A stretch of 64,000 nt of DNA from Nocardioides eburneiflavus (GTDB lineage Bacteria > Actinomycetota > Actinomycetes > Propionibacteriales > Nocardioidaceae). Where the stretch lies: the NCBI RefSeq assembly GCF_004785795.1, contig NZ_SRRO01000001.1:434001-498000 (forward strand), written 5' to 3'. The translations under genes and the position numbers were made by a program. A model generated the notes under the pieces. It ran no database searches. It was not told the DNA's origin and saw only the letters and a list, made by a program, of their open reading frames with translations. This document shows, piece after piece, positions 51,165 to 59,675 of this stretch (positions are counted from its first letter, which is position 1; each line of letters starts with the position of its first letter).

Positions 51165-51659
51165 ATGGCCACCCTGCTCGAGACCCGACTCACCACGCTG
51201 GCAGGCGAGCCGACCACGTTCGGCGAGCTGACGCAGGGCGCGGTCGCCCTCGTGGTCAACGTCGCCAGCAAGTGCGGACACACCTACCAGTACGAGTACC
51301 TCGAGGCGCTCCACCGGGCGCTCGGTCCGCGCGGGTTCACCGTCATCGGCGTCCCGTGCAACCAGTTCGGCGCCGAGGAGCCGGGCACGGCGGCGCAGAT
51401 CCAGCAGTTCTGTTCCCGCACCTACGGCGTCACCTTCCCCATGACAGAGAAGGTCAAGGTGCACGGCAAGGGCCGCAGCCCGCTGTACGCGACCCTGGAG
51501 AACGCCCGGGATGCGAGCGGCTACTCGGGGAAGGTGCGCTGGAACTTCGAGAAGTTCCTCGTGGCACCGGACGGCAGGGTCGTCGCACGCTTCGACCCCG
51601 AGACGCCTCCGGACGCCCCCGAGGTCGTCGACGCGATCGAGGCCCTGCTGCCCGGTTGA
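51165..51659 (+). CDS. Glutathione peroxidase-like thiol peroxidase
   Basis: 164 residues with the peroxidatic cysteine in VNVASKCGHT (C37), then PCNQFG and WNFEKFL, which supply Gln, Trp and Asn of the catalytic tetrad. The selenocysteine of animal enzymes is Cys here; actinobacteria lack glutathione, so thioredoxin or mycothiol is the likely reductant. The variant K-C-G-H-T replaces the common K-C-G-F/L-T. ATG at 51165 follows AAGGAT by 6 nt. Confidence 0.94.
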   Translation: MATLLETRLTTLAGEPTTFGELTQGAVALVVNVASKCGHTYQYEYLEALHRALGPRGFTVIGVPCNQFGAEEPGTAAQIQQFCSRTYGVTFPMTEKVKVHGKGRSPLYATLENARDASGYSGKVRWNFEKFLVAPDGRVVARFDPETPPDAPEVVDAIEALLPG

Positions 51660-51718
51660 TCCGGGGCAGCACCCGGTTCCCCGCGTTCCCCGAGTGGCAC
51701 TTCGACGTGCTCCGGGGC

Positions 51719-52108
51719 TCAGGGGCGGCTCAGCCGTCGCCAGCCGCCCTGCCGGTTGTGCGCGACGATCTCGGTCAGGATGCCGATCACCGCGTCCCGG
51801 TCGATCTCGTCGTGCTCGTAGATCTGGATCGCCCGGCCGGTCGCGTTGCCGTGGCCCTGGTTGATGACGCCGTGGGGGTCGCGGACGGTCGGGTCGTAGA
51901 GGAACAGGTTGACGTGGTCCTTCGTCGCGAGCAGGGCGCAGACGTTGCCGTCGAGGACGAAGTAGGGCTGCACCGTCCGCTTGATCGTCTCCTCGATGTC
52001 GGGATCGGTGGCCCAGATCATCTCGCGCAGCTGCTCGCAGATCGACCGCTGCCACGCAGGCAGCTGCGCCAGGTAGGCGTCGACTCCGGGATGCGCTCGT
52101 CCCGCCAT
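51719..52108 (-). CDS. DUF1801 domain protein
   Basis: 129 residues: VDAYLAQLPAWQRSICEQLREMIWATDPDIEETIKRTVQPYFVLDG is the characteristic YdhG/DUF1801 core, followed by NLFLYDP and ATGRAIQIYEHDEID. The fold is frataxin-like/YjbR-like; the function of the family is unsettled. ATG at 52108. Confidence 0.88.
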   Translation of the reverse strand: MAGRAHPGVDAYLAQLPAWQRSICEQLREMIWATDPDIEETIKRTVQPYFVLDGNVCALLATKDHVNLFLYDPTVRDPHGVINQGHGNATGRAIQIYEHDEIDRDAVIGILTEIVAHNRQGGWRRLSRP

Positions 52109-52143
52109 GGGTCGATGGTGGCACGGATGTGCACGATGGCGCG

Positions 52144-52551
52144 TCAGCCCGGTGACGGGCTCTCTCCGGGGGCGAGCGCGGCGAGGCCGGTCCGGGAGTA
52201 CTCCGAGCAGGCGGGGCAGCGCCGCATGAGGGAGTGGCGGCACGACCGGACGTGCTCCAGGAACAAGGTCGTCCGGGCCAGTCGGCTGATCTGCTCCTGC
52301 AGCGCGGCCAGCTCACCGTCGATCACGGCCCGGCGGCCGTCGGCATGACGATCGAGCAGCGCCGCGATCGTGGCGAGGCCCAGACCCGTGCTGCGACAGT
52401 TGCGGATCACGTGCGCCCGCGTGACCTGCTCCTGGTCGTAGGTCCGGTAGCCGCGGGCGGTGCGATCCGGTCTGAGCAGGCCGGCGTCCTCCCAGTGCCG
52501 CAACACGTGGGTGTCCACCCCGAGCTCAGCCGCCAGATCCCCGATCAGCAT
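52144..52551 (-). CDS. MerR-family transcriptional regulator
   Basis: 135 residues. LIGDLAAELGVDTHVLRHWEDAGLL and GYRTYDQEQV form the MerR winged helix, followed by a coiled-coil dimer helix and a C-terminal pair C-P-A-C plus an upstream cysteine in RSCRHSLMRRC, which could bind metal or sense redox state. It is divergent from the alpha/beta hydrolase (starts 61 bp apart), the likely target. Confidence 0.9.
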   Translation of the reverse strand: MLIGDLAAELGVDTHVLRHWEDAGLLRPDRTARGYRTYDQEQVTRAHVIRNCRSTGLGLATIAALLDRHADGRRAVIDGELAALQEQISRLARTTLFLEHVRSCRHSLMRRCPACSEYSRTGLAALAPGESPSPG

Positions 52552-52611
52552 GGGCACAGCATGCACCCGACCCTTGCCTTCAGGCCCACCTGAACCCCTA
52601 CGTTCGCGAGC

Positions 52612-54066
52612 ATGGACCGCAACCAGCACTGGCATGCGTACGAGTGGGAAGGTCGCGAGATCGCCTGGCGGCGGCTCGGCGAGGGACCGCCGGTGGTGAT
52701 GTGCCACGGCACCCCCTGGTCCTCGGTGGTGTGGGAGGACGTGGCGGGGGCGCTCGCCGCCACGCGCACCGTCTACCTGTGGGACATGCCCGGCTACGGT
52801 CGCTCGTCCAAAGCGCCGCACCACCGCGTCGACCTCGACGTCCAGGGCCGTGCGCTGACCGCGCTGGTCGACGAGTGGGGCCTCGCCGCGCCCGACGTCG
52901 TGGCGCACGACTTCGGGGGCGCGGTGGCGCTGCGCGCGCACCTCCTCCACGACGTGCCTGTCCGTTCCCTCGCCCTCGCGGACATCGTGCTGCTCCAGCC
53001 CTGGGGCTCGGACTTCTTCAACCTGGTCCGCGACCACAGCGACGTCTTCAGTCGGCTGCCCGCGGGCCTCCACCGGGCGCTGCTGGAGACCTACATCCAG
53101 GGGGCATGCCACCAACGCCTCGACCCGCAGGTGCTCGGCTCCCTCAGCGAGCCGTGGCTCTCGGACGAGGGGCAGTCCGCGTTCTACGCACAGATCGCGC
53201 AGGCGGACTGCCGCTTCACCGACGAGGTCGTCGAGAGACTGGACTCTATCGCCGTGCCGACCCTGGTCCTGTGGGGCGAGCGCGACGCCTGGCTCCCCGT
53301 GGAGCAGGCCCATCGGCTCCACCGGCTGATCCCCTCCTCCCGCTGCCGGACCATCCCGGACGCGGGTCACCTCGTCCAGTACGACGCGCCGCAGGAGCTC
53401 GCGGGCCATCTCCTGGCCTGGCTCGCCGCGAGGTCAGTCCCCCACGCCCCGGGCCGCCAGGGCTTCGCCCAGCTCGTCGGCGCGCCGGAGGGTGCGTACG
53501 AGCAGGGGCACGACGAGAGCGCGGGGGCTGGACTCCAGGCCGCGGGCGCGCTGGGCGTCGCGCACCTCTGCGGCGAGCTCGATGACCAGCGGTACGCAGC
53601 GGATGGCGAGGCTGAGCAGCAGGCCCACCCGGACGGGGTCGACGCCGACGACGCGCAGGGGCCGGCACAGGGTGACGACGACGTCGACGAGGTCGGTGGT
53701 GCGGGTGGTCAGCGTGACGAGGTTGGCCAGCAGGACCAGGGCGAGGATGACGCCGACGAGGACGGTGGTGCGGGCCCACCCGATGACGAGGAGCTGGAAG
53801 ACCGAGAGCGGGACGAGCATCCACAGCAGGGGCCGCAGCATGTCGGTGACCACGCGTGCCGGGACCCTGCCGAGGGGGTGGAGGGCCAGGACGGTCACGA
53901 GCGCCGCCGCGGTCTGGGCGGGTGTGTCGACCCAGACCGACCCGGCACCGGCGACGGCGAGCGCACCGAGCTTGGCCCCGGCGGGCAGCCGGTGCAGCGG
54001 CGAGGTCCCCGGGAGGTAGAGCCCGAGCGTCCCGACCGTCGCGGTCATGCCATCAGCTCCCGGTAG
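52612..54066 (+). CDS. Alpha/beta hydrolase with no stop before it crosses the next gene
   Basis: The recognisable enzyme covers about 280 residues (to about 53450): VVMCHGTPWSS (oxyanion), WDMPGYGRSSK, VVAHDFGGAVALRAH where Asp replaces the nucleophile Ser (H-D-x-G as in haloalkane dehalogenases), LVLWGERDAWLP and PDAGHLVQYDAP (His). After that the frame stays open for 200 more residues of charged low-complexity sequence that is simply the antisense of the EcfT gene. The true end may have been lost by a rearrangement, or a frameshift may hide it. ATG at 52612 follows TACGTT by 7 nt. Confidence 0.75.
   Translation: MDRNQHWHAYEWEGREIAWRRLGEGPPVVMCHGTPWSSVVWEDVAGALAATRTVYLWDMPGYGRSSKAPHHRVDLDVQGRALTALVDEWGLAAPDVVAHDFGGAVALRAHLLHDVPVRSLALADIVLLQPWGSDFFNLVRDHSDVFSRLPAGLHRALLETYIQGACHQRLDPQVLGSLSEPWLSDEGQSAFYAQIAQADCRFTDEVVERLDSIAVPTLVLWGERDAWLPVEQAHRLHRLIPSSRCRTIPDAGHLVQYDAPQELAGHLLAWLAARSVPHAPGRQGFAQLVGAPEGAYEQGHDESAGAGLQAAGALGVAHLCGELDDQRYAADGEAEQQAHPDGVDADDAQGPAQGDDDVDEVGGAGGQRDEVGQQDQGEDDADEDGGAGPPDDEELEDRERDEHPQQGPQHVGDHACRDPAEGVEGQDGHERRRGLGGCVDPDRPGTGDGERTELGPGGQPVQRRGPREVEPERPDRRGHAISSR
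53434..54048 (-). CDS. bioN: ECF transporter transmembrane protein (EcfT, BioN-like)
   Basis: 204 residues with about five membrane helices (LGALAVAGAGSVWV, LRPLLWMLVPLSVFQLLVIGW, VLVGVILALVLLANLVTLT) and the two coupling motifs AQRARGL and ALAARGV that dock on the ATPases. Length and N-terminus (LGLYLPGTSPLHRLPAGAKL) fit BioN of biotin ECF importers, which occur as bioY-bioM-bioN. Its ATPase partner upstream is reduced to a fragment and no bioY is seen, so it is probably not functional as encoded here. Confidence 0.87.
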   Translation of the reverse strand: MTATVGTLGLYLPGTSPLHRLPAGAKLGALAVAGAGSVWVDTPAQTAAALVTVLALHPLGRVPARVVTDMLRPLLWMLVPLSVFQLLVIGWARTTVLVGVILALVLLANLVTLTTRTTDLVDVVVTLCRPLRVVGVDPVRVGLLLSLAIRCVPLVIELAAEVRDAQRARGLESSPRALVVPLLVRTLRRADELGEALAARGVGD

Positions 54067-54187
54067 ACCTTCACGGCTTCCTCCGGCGGGCCGTCGTGCA
54101 CCAGGCGCGTCTCGTCGAAGACCAGGACACGGTCGAAGTCCGTGAGCAGGTCGAGGTGGTGGGTCACGAGGACGACCTGCTGGGGCC
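54045..54187 (-). pseudogene. bioM: 3' fragment of an ECF/biotin transporter ATPase (BioM-like)
   Basis: Upstream of bioN the minus strand encodes only the last 47 or so residues of an EcfA-type ATPase: QQVVLVTHHLDLLTDFDRVL (H-loop and beyond) to VYRELMA, stop overlapping the bioN ATG. In-frame TGA lies just before it and there is no start codon. Walker A, signature and Walker B are all missing. The break coincides with a palindrome at 54188-54205. Confidence 0.85.
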
Positions 54188-54205
54188 GGTGTTCAGGTGA
54201 ACACC
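54188..54205. repeat. Palindrome at the bioM break point
   Basis: GGTGTTCA-GG-TGAACACC, perfect 8-bp arms, with TTCAGGT repeated directly 15 bp on (54192 and 54207). It marks the exact end of the bioM remnant and could be a rearrangement scar or a foreign operator. The 54206-54317 interval shows only the promoter of the next gene. Confidence 0.55.
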
Positions 54206-54317
54206 GTTCAGGTCAAGGGTCGGAGGCCCGATGCGGAAATCGTCTCGGAGGGTGGTCCTCGCCGCACGAGGGCGTCGAGCGCGGTCGAGGGCGCCGTCCG
54301 GCGTCTACCCTGCGAGG

Positions 54318-55499
54318 GTGCAGGCCCCGCGTGCGTCCCGTGGTCGGATCCGTGGTCGGGCCTGGTGGCTGCCGCTTGCCGCGCTCGTGGTCGCGGGTGC
54401 GGTCGCCGGAGTCGTCACCGCGGCCCGGGGTGAGGTCTTCGGCGGGTTCCAGGACCTGCTGGTCTACCAGTACGCGGGCGGGGCATTGCTCGACGGCCGC
54501 TCGCCCTACGCCCACGACGACCCGGCCAGCGGCCTGCCGTTCACCTACCCACCGTTCGCGGCCGTGCTGATGGCGCCGCTGGCCCTCCTGCCGGGGTGGC
54601 TCGCCGCGTCCCTGTGGACCGGCGCCTCGGTCGGGGCGCTCAGCGGTTCGGTCGTGCTCGTGCGCCGCGCCCTGGGACGTACGTCCCCCGCAGGACTCGT
54701 CGTGCTGCTGACCGTCGCAGCCCTGGCCCTCGAACCGGTGTGGCAGAACCTCACCTTCGGACAGGTCAACCTGCTGCTCATGCTGGCGGTGCTGGTGGAC
54801 CTGCTCGGCCCGGAGCGACGCCTGTCGGGGGTCGCGCTCGGCATCGCTGCGGGGGTGAAGCTGACCCCGCTCGTCCTGGTCGTGCTGCTCGCGGTCGCGG
54901 GACAGCGGGCCGCTGCCACTCGCGCGGCGCTCACGTTCGCAGCCACCGTGGCGATCGGGATCCTCGCGGTGCCGGGCGCGGCGGCGTACTGGGCCGACGG
55001 TCTGCTCGCTCCCGGCCGGGTGGGGCCGCCGGCCCTGGCCCACAACCAGTCGGTGTACGGCGCCCTGACCCGGATGCTGGACTCCGGTCCACCGACCCTC
55101 CTGTGGCTGCTGGTCGCCGGCCCGCTCGCTGCCGCGGTGGTGCTCGTCGCCGCGGCGTGGTGGCGGCGGGGCGACCGGGCGCTCGGCACGTGTCTGGGCG
55201 CGGTGGCCATGCTGCTCGCGTCGCCGGTCGCCTGGTCGCACCACTGGGTCTGGGCCGTGCCCGTGGCCCTCGTGCTGTGGGAACGCCACCGATGGGCGGC
55301 AGTCGCGTGGGCCGCCGTGTTCGTCACGCGGCCCATCGTGTGGCCTCCCTGGGGCGCGGGACGCGAGCTCGACTGGGGCGCACAGGAGCACGTGGTCGGC
55401 AACGCCTACGTGGTCGCCGCGCTGGCGCTGGCCGCCTGGGCGGGCTGCGGCCAGGTTGCCCGTTCAACCATGGTTGCGCAGCGGCGACAGGTGGACTAG
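54318..55499 (+). CDS. GT87 family polyprenol-phosphate-mannose-dependent mannosyltransferase
   Basis: 393 residues and about ten membrane helices. FQDLLVYQYAGGALLDGRSPY holds the catalytic Asp region, and FTYPPFAAVLMAPLALLP, the GQVN loop and AGVKLTPLVLVVLL are the hallmarks of the DUF2029/GT87 family (PimE-like), which adds alpha-1,2-mannose to cell-envelope glycolipids using polyprenol phosphate mannose. GTG at 54318 has TACCCT 6 nt upstream. Confidence 0.9.
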   Translation: MQAPRASRGRIRGRAWWLPLAALVVAGAVAGVVTAARGEVFGGFQDLLVYQYAGGALLDGRSPYAHDDPASGLPFTYPPFAAVLMAPLALLPGWLAASLWTGASVGALSGSVVLVRRALGRTSPAGLVVLLTVAALALEPVWQNLTFGQVNLLLMLAVLVDLLGPERRLSGVALGIAAGVKLTPLVLVVLLAVAGQRAAATRAALTFAATVAIGILAVPGAAAYWADGLLAPGRVGPPALAHNQSVYGALTRMLDSGPPTLLWLLVAGPLAAAVVLVAAAWWRRGDRALGTCLGAVAMLLASPVAWSHHWVWAVPVALVLWERHRWAAVAWAAVFVTRPIVWPPWGAGRELDWGAQEHVVGNAYVVAALALAAWAGCGQVARSTMVAQRRQVD

Positions 55500-55584
55500 A
55501 ACGAGGGATGTCCAACGAGGCGCCTCGCACCAGCCCCTTACGCAGCCGGCTCTCCGAGGCGCCTCGGCACGTCACCGGACGGCG

Positions 55585-57193
55585 GTGATCGAGACGCCTG
55601 ACGACCTGGTCCGGGCGCGGCAGGCCCACGAGGCGCACGACTGGGCCACCGCCGCGGCACGCTTCGACGCCGTCGGTGCCGAGCGACTCACCGCCGACGA
55701 CCTCACCGCCTACGCGGACGCCCTGTGGTGGCTCGGCCGCGTCGAGGACAACCTCCGGGTCGAGGCCGCCGCCCACGACGCCCTGCTGGCCCACTCCAGG
55801 ACGGCCGAGGCGGGATGGGCGGCGATGCAGCTCGGGATCTTCCACCTCGGGTGGGGCGACGTGCCGCAGGCCATGGGCTGGATCGGACGCGCCGCGCGCC
55901 TGCTCGAGGGTGCCCCTGAGTGTCCCGCGCACGGGCTGCTGATCCAGGTGACAGAGGTCGAGCCCGCACTGCAGGCTGGTCAGTCGGCCGTGGCGGTCGA
56001 GGCGGCCCGCCGGATGCGGGAGCTCGCGGTCCGGATCGACGAGCCCGGCCTGGTGCTCCTGGGTGTCAGCTGCGAGGGGCGTGCCCTGTTCAGGGCGGGC
56101 CAGGTGCTCGACGGCCTGGCGCTGCTCGACGAGGCGATGCTCGCCGCCCTGGACGGCCGGCTCGCACCGTTCACGACGGGCGTCCTCTACTGCCACACGA
56201 TCGCGGCGTGCCACGACGTCGCCGACCTGCGTCGGATGACTCGCTGGACCGACCTGGCCGAGGACTGGCTGTCCTCGCTGTCCGCCGTGGGCGTGTTCGG
56301 CGGCCTGTGCGCGGTCCACCGGGCCCAGCTCCACCTGCTGCAGGGGACCTGGGCGGAGGCCGAGCGGTCGGCGCTGCGCGTGGTGGCAGACCTCGACGCG
56401 ATGCGGGTCGACTACGCGGCGGAGGCCTGGTACGTCGTCGGTGAGGCGCGCCGGCTGCTCGGCGACCCGACCGCCGCGAAGGCCTACGACGAGGCGCACA
56501 CGCGTGGGCGGGACCCACAGCCCGGGCGAGCGCTCCTCCAGTTCCACCGGGGGTGACGCGGCCGGCGCCGCGACGTCGATCCGCACCGCCGTGGCGGCCG
56601 TGGGCGAGGACCCTCTCCGGCGGGCGCCGCTGTGCGCGACCGCGGTCGAGATCGCGCTCGCCGCGGGGCAGCCGGACGTCGCGAGGAGCGCCGCGGCCGA
56701 GCTCGCCGAGACCGCGGCGACGTACGGCACCTCGGGGCTGGCGGCGATGGCTGCGACGGCTCGCGGCGCGGTGCTGCTGGCCGAGGACCGCGCCGAGGAG
56801 GCGCTCCCGCTGCTCCGCGACACCTACCGGCGCTGGCACGAGCTGGGTGCGGAGTACGACGCCGCCGGCACCTGTGCCCTCCTCGCCGGGGCCTATCGAT
56901 CACTCGGCGACGAGACGTCGGCGGCGGTGGAGGAGGCCCACGCGGAGGCGGCCTACCTCCGACTGGGCGCGCACCGGCCCGCGCGGCCACCCGACGGCCT
57001 GAGCCGCCGCGAGTGCGAGGTGCTGGCCCTCGTGGCCGACGGCCGCTCGAACCGCGAGATCGGCGAGGTGCTCTTCATCAGCGACCGCACCGTCGCCCGG
57101 CACCTGAGCAACATCTTCCACAAGATCGGGGTCACCTCCCGGACCCAGGCCGTTCGCTACGCCATCGACCACGAGCTGACCCTCACCAGGTGA
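55585..57193 (+). pseudogene. LuxR-family regulator with helical-repeat domain, split by one extra G
   Basis: The first frame (55585-56556, GTG start) encodes a TPR-like helical repeat domain and stops after LLQFHRG. The rest follows in another frame from about 56554: [14 protein letters not shown] onwards, more helical repeats, and a C-terminal Lux[26 protein letters not shown] then [20 protein letters not shown] run of five Gs at 56549-56553 sits at the break; four Gs would restore one frame of about 535 residues reading HRGDAAG. There is no N-terminal ATPase. Confidence 0.82.
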
Positions 57194-57326
57194 GGCCACC
57201 ACCACGCAGAACCGCGTAGCGGCCTCCCCGAGGTTGGCCGGTCGCACCGATGCCGGCGGCACGCCGGTCGGACGAGCATCCCCTGTGGACGCGCCGAACA
57301 GCGGCGCCTCGATCGGAGGGATCACC

Positions 57327-58217
57327 ATGAGCGAGACGAGGATCCATAGGGCGGTGTCCGGCGACGGCACCGAGATCGCAGGACGCGTGATGGGCGCCGG
57401 TCCCGCGCTGGTCCTGGTGCACGGCGCCATCGGCGACGGCGAGAACGCGTGGGAGGCGATGCTGCCCCACCTCGTCGACCGGTTCACCTGCTACGTGCCG
57501 AGCACCCGTGGGCGCGGGCTGTCGGCCGATCACCCGGACCACTCGCCGCCGCGCCTCGAGGACGACGTGACGGCGTTCGTGGACAGCATCGGCGAGCCGG
57601 CGTACGTCGTCGGGTGGTCCGGCAGCGGGGCGTGGGTCCTGGGCGCGGCGGCGCGCAGCGACGCCGTCGCGGCCGTGGCGGCCTACGAGCCGACGGTGAT
57701 CCCGGTCATGGCCGAGGGCGATCTCGCCGAGGCGATGGGCGCCATGGCGGAGATCGGGGCGGCGGCCGCCGACGACAGGCTGGTCGACGCGATCCGCACC
57801 TTCACCTCGTGGATCTGCACCGAGAGGGAGGTGGCCGCGCTCGCGCGGACCGGCTTCGAGGACGTGTGGGCCAGACAGGTGCCGGCGATGCTCCGGCTGG
57901 TGCAGCAGGACGGGGCCTACGACGGACCCCGGGCCACCGACCCCGAGGCACTCGCCCGGGTCGCAGTGCCCGTCCTGGTCCTGGCGGGGGAGCAGACCCG
58001 GCTGCGGCCGTTCTTCTCCGCCGTGGCGGACCTCATCACCGGGCACGTCGCCGACTCCCAGGTCTGGCGGCTGCCGGGAGCCGGCCACTTCGCTCCCGTG
58101 CTCGAGCCGGAGTCGGTCTCGGACGAGCTGATCACGTTCTTCGAGTCCGCCCGGCAGCCAGAAGCGGGTCGGGCGCTCACCCCACCGCCAGCCGGTACCC
58201 CCGCTTCACGACCGTGA
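57327..58217 (+). CDS. Alpha/beta hydrolase
   Basis: 296 residues: LVLVHGAIGDG (oxyanion), VVGWSGSGAWVLGAAA with nucleophile Ser in G-W-S-G-S-G, VLVLAGEQTRL (Asp/Glu region) and LPGAGHFAPVLEP (His). It belongs to the esterase/haloperoxidase-like branch; substrate unknown. ATG at 57327 follows CGGAGGG. It follows the LuxR gene on the same strand, which may control it. Its 3' end overlaps the convergent nnaR gene by 41 bp. Confidence 0.9.
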   Translation: MSETRIHRAVSGDGTEIAGRVMGAGPALVLVHGAIGDGENAWEAMLPHLVDRFTCYVPSTRGRGLSADHPDHSPPRLEDDVTAFVDSIGEPAYVVGWSGSGAWVLGAAARSDAVAAVAAYEPTVIPVMAEGDLAEAMGAMAEIGAAAADDRLVDAIRTFTSWICTEREVAALARTGFEDVWARQVPAMLRLVQQDGAYDGPRATDPEALARVAVPVLVLAGEQTRLRPFFSAVADLITGHVADSQVWRLPGAGHFAPVLEPESVSDELITFFESARQPEAGRALTPPPAGTPASRP

Positions 58218-59289
58218 GCACCGCCTTGGTCCCGATGGCCGCGCGCAGCCGCGCGACCGCCATCTCCACCGCGTGCTCGGAGCCGGCCTGGCCGGAGGGC
58301 AGCGCGGACAGGAGCGCCCGCCGCGAGACCACGTGGCCGGGGTTGACCAGGAGCGCCATCAGGACCGACAGCGGCGCAGGCGAGAGCTCGACCGGTACGC
58401 CGTCGAGGAGCAGCGAGTCGGAGTGGACGATGAGCGTGCGCCCGTCCGCGAGGCGTACGTCGACGCCGTCGCGCCGGGTCGGCAGCTCGCACTCGAGCTG
58501 CTTGACCATCCCGGCCAGGCGGGAGCGCTCGGGGACGATCGTCGGGACGCCCCACAGCTCGAAGGCGGCCGCGGTGACCGGCCCGACGCAGGAGGCGACG
58601 ACGTCGGACTGGAAGGCCGAGACGATGTCGTCGCGCCGGCCGACGGAGTAGGCCGCCTCCATCAGCGCCCCCACGGCCGGGGCGGAGGTGAAGGTGACGG
58701 CGTCGAGCTCGCGGTCGGCGATGAGGTCGATCATGTGGAACATCGGCGACGGGTCGTCGGCCGAGGCGACGCGATAGATCGGCACGGTGACCACCGAGGC
58801 CCCCTGCCGGCGCAGCGCGTGCGCGGCCATCGACAGCGACTGGCCGTGCTCCTGCACCACGATCCGCTTGCCGGTGAGGTCGCGGCCCCGCAGGTGCGCG
58901 AGGACGTCCTCGAAGCACTCCGACTCCGGCGCCCACAGCTCGCGCAGGCCGTTGGCCCGCAGCACCCCGACGCTCTTCGGGCCGCGCGCGAGGATCTCCG
59001 CGGCGCCGAGCGCGGCGACCAGCTCGTCGTACAGGCCTGCGTCGGACGCGGCCGAGAGCCAGGTCTTCATGCCGACGCCGGTCGTCGCGAGGAAGAGGTC
59101 GACCGGGCCGACCAGCACCTCCTTGGTGGCGGCGAGCAGCTCGGCGAGGTCGACGTGGTTGGGCTCGAGCGACAGCGCCGCGGCCCACTCGACGGTGGCC
59201 CCGCGACGCTCGAGCAGGGCCACCTGCTCCTCGGCCTTGCGAGCAGCGGTGACCCCGATCCGGAAGCCCTCCAGCGGGCGGGCGCTCAC
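58177..59289 (-). CDS. nnaR: NnaR-type regulator: uroporphyrinogen-III-synthase-like plus winged helix
   Basis: 370 residues. Residues 1-265 are a HemD-like domain (GFRIGVTAARKAEEQVALLERRG, VTFTSAPAV, VASCVGPVTAAAFELWGV); residues 280-370 are an OmpR-like winged helix (LSPAPLSVLMALLVNPG, AVEMAVARLRAAIG, VKRGYRL). This fusion is known from NnaR of Streptomyces and mycobacteria, which co-activates nitrite/nitrate genes with GlnR. GTG at 59289 overlaps the nirD stop, and the gene ends the nirB-nirD operon. Confidence 0.92.
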   Translation of the reverse strand: MSARPLEGFRIGVTAARKAEEQVALLERRGATVEWAAALSLEPNHVDLAELLAATKEVLVGPVDLFLATTGVGMKTWLSAASDAGLYDELVAALGAAEILARGPKSVGVLRANGLRELWAPESECFEDVLAHLRGRDLTGKRIVVQEHGQSLSMAAHALRRQGASVVTVPIYRVASADDPSPMFHMIDLIADRELDAVTFTSAPAVGALMEAAYSVGRRDDIVSAFQSDVVASCVGPVTAAAFELWGVPTIVPERSRLAGMVKQLECELPTRRDGVDVRLADGRTLIVHSDSLLLDGVPVELSPAPLSVLMALLVNPGHVVSRRALLSALPSGQAGSEHAVEMAVARLRAAIGTKAVLTVVKRGYRLAVG

Positions 59290-59675
59290 GTGGCCTCCTC
59301 CACGGGCCCGACGTGCACGACGCCGTCGACCACCGACACGGCGTACGCCGGCACCCGCACGCTGTCGTCGTCGAGGCACTGCCCCGTGCGCAGGTCGAAC
59401 GCCTGCTTGTACATCGGCGAGCTCACCACCGGCGCGTCGCCGCGGTTGCCGACGATCCCGCGCGAGAGCACGGAGGCCCCGCTGAACGGGTCGACGTTGC
59501 CGATCGCGAAGACCGAGCCGTCGTGGGTGCGGAAGACCGCGACCGCGGCGCCGGCGACCAGGGCCGCCACGCCGCCCTCGAGGGGGATGGCCTCGATGGA
59601 GCAGACGGCGGTGAGGGACTCGGGGAGCATGGAGTCGGGGGTCATGGCGGGGGTGGACTCGGTGACGGTGCTCAC
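59286..59675 (-). CDS. nirD: Nitrite reductase small subunit NirD
   Basis: 129 residues, Rieske-like fold (VCSIEAIPLEGGVAALVAG, then VFAIGNVDPFSGASVLSRGIVG, PMYKQAFDLRTGQCLDD) but without the cluster Cys/His pairs, as is normal for NirD. It forms the assimilatory NADH-nitrite reductase with NirB. GTG at 59675 overlaps the nirB stop. Confidence 0.95.
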   Translation of the reverse strand: MSTVTESTPAMTPDSMLPESLTAVCSIEAIPLEGGVAALVAGAAVAVFRTHDGSVFAIGNVDPFSGASVLSRGIVGNRGDAPVVSSPMYKQAFDLRTGQCLDDDSVRVPAYAVSVVDGVVHVGPVEEAT

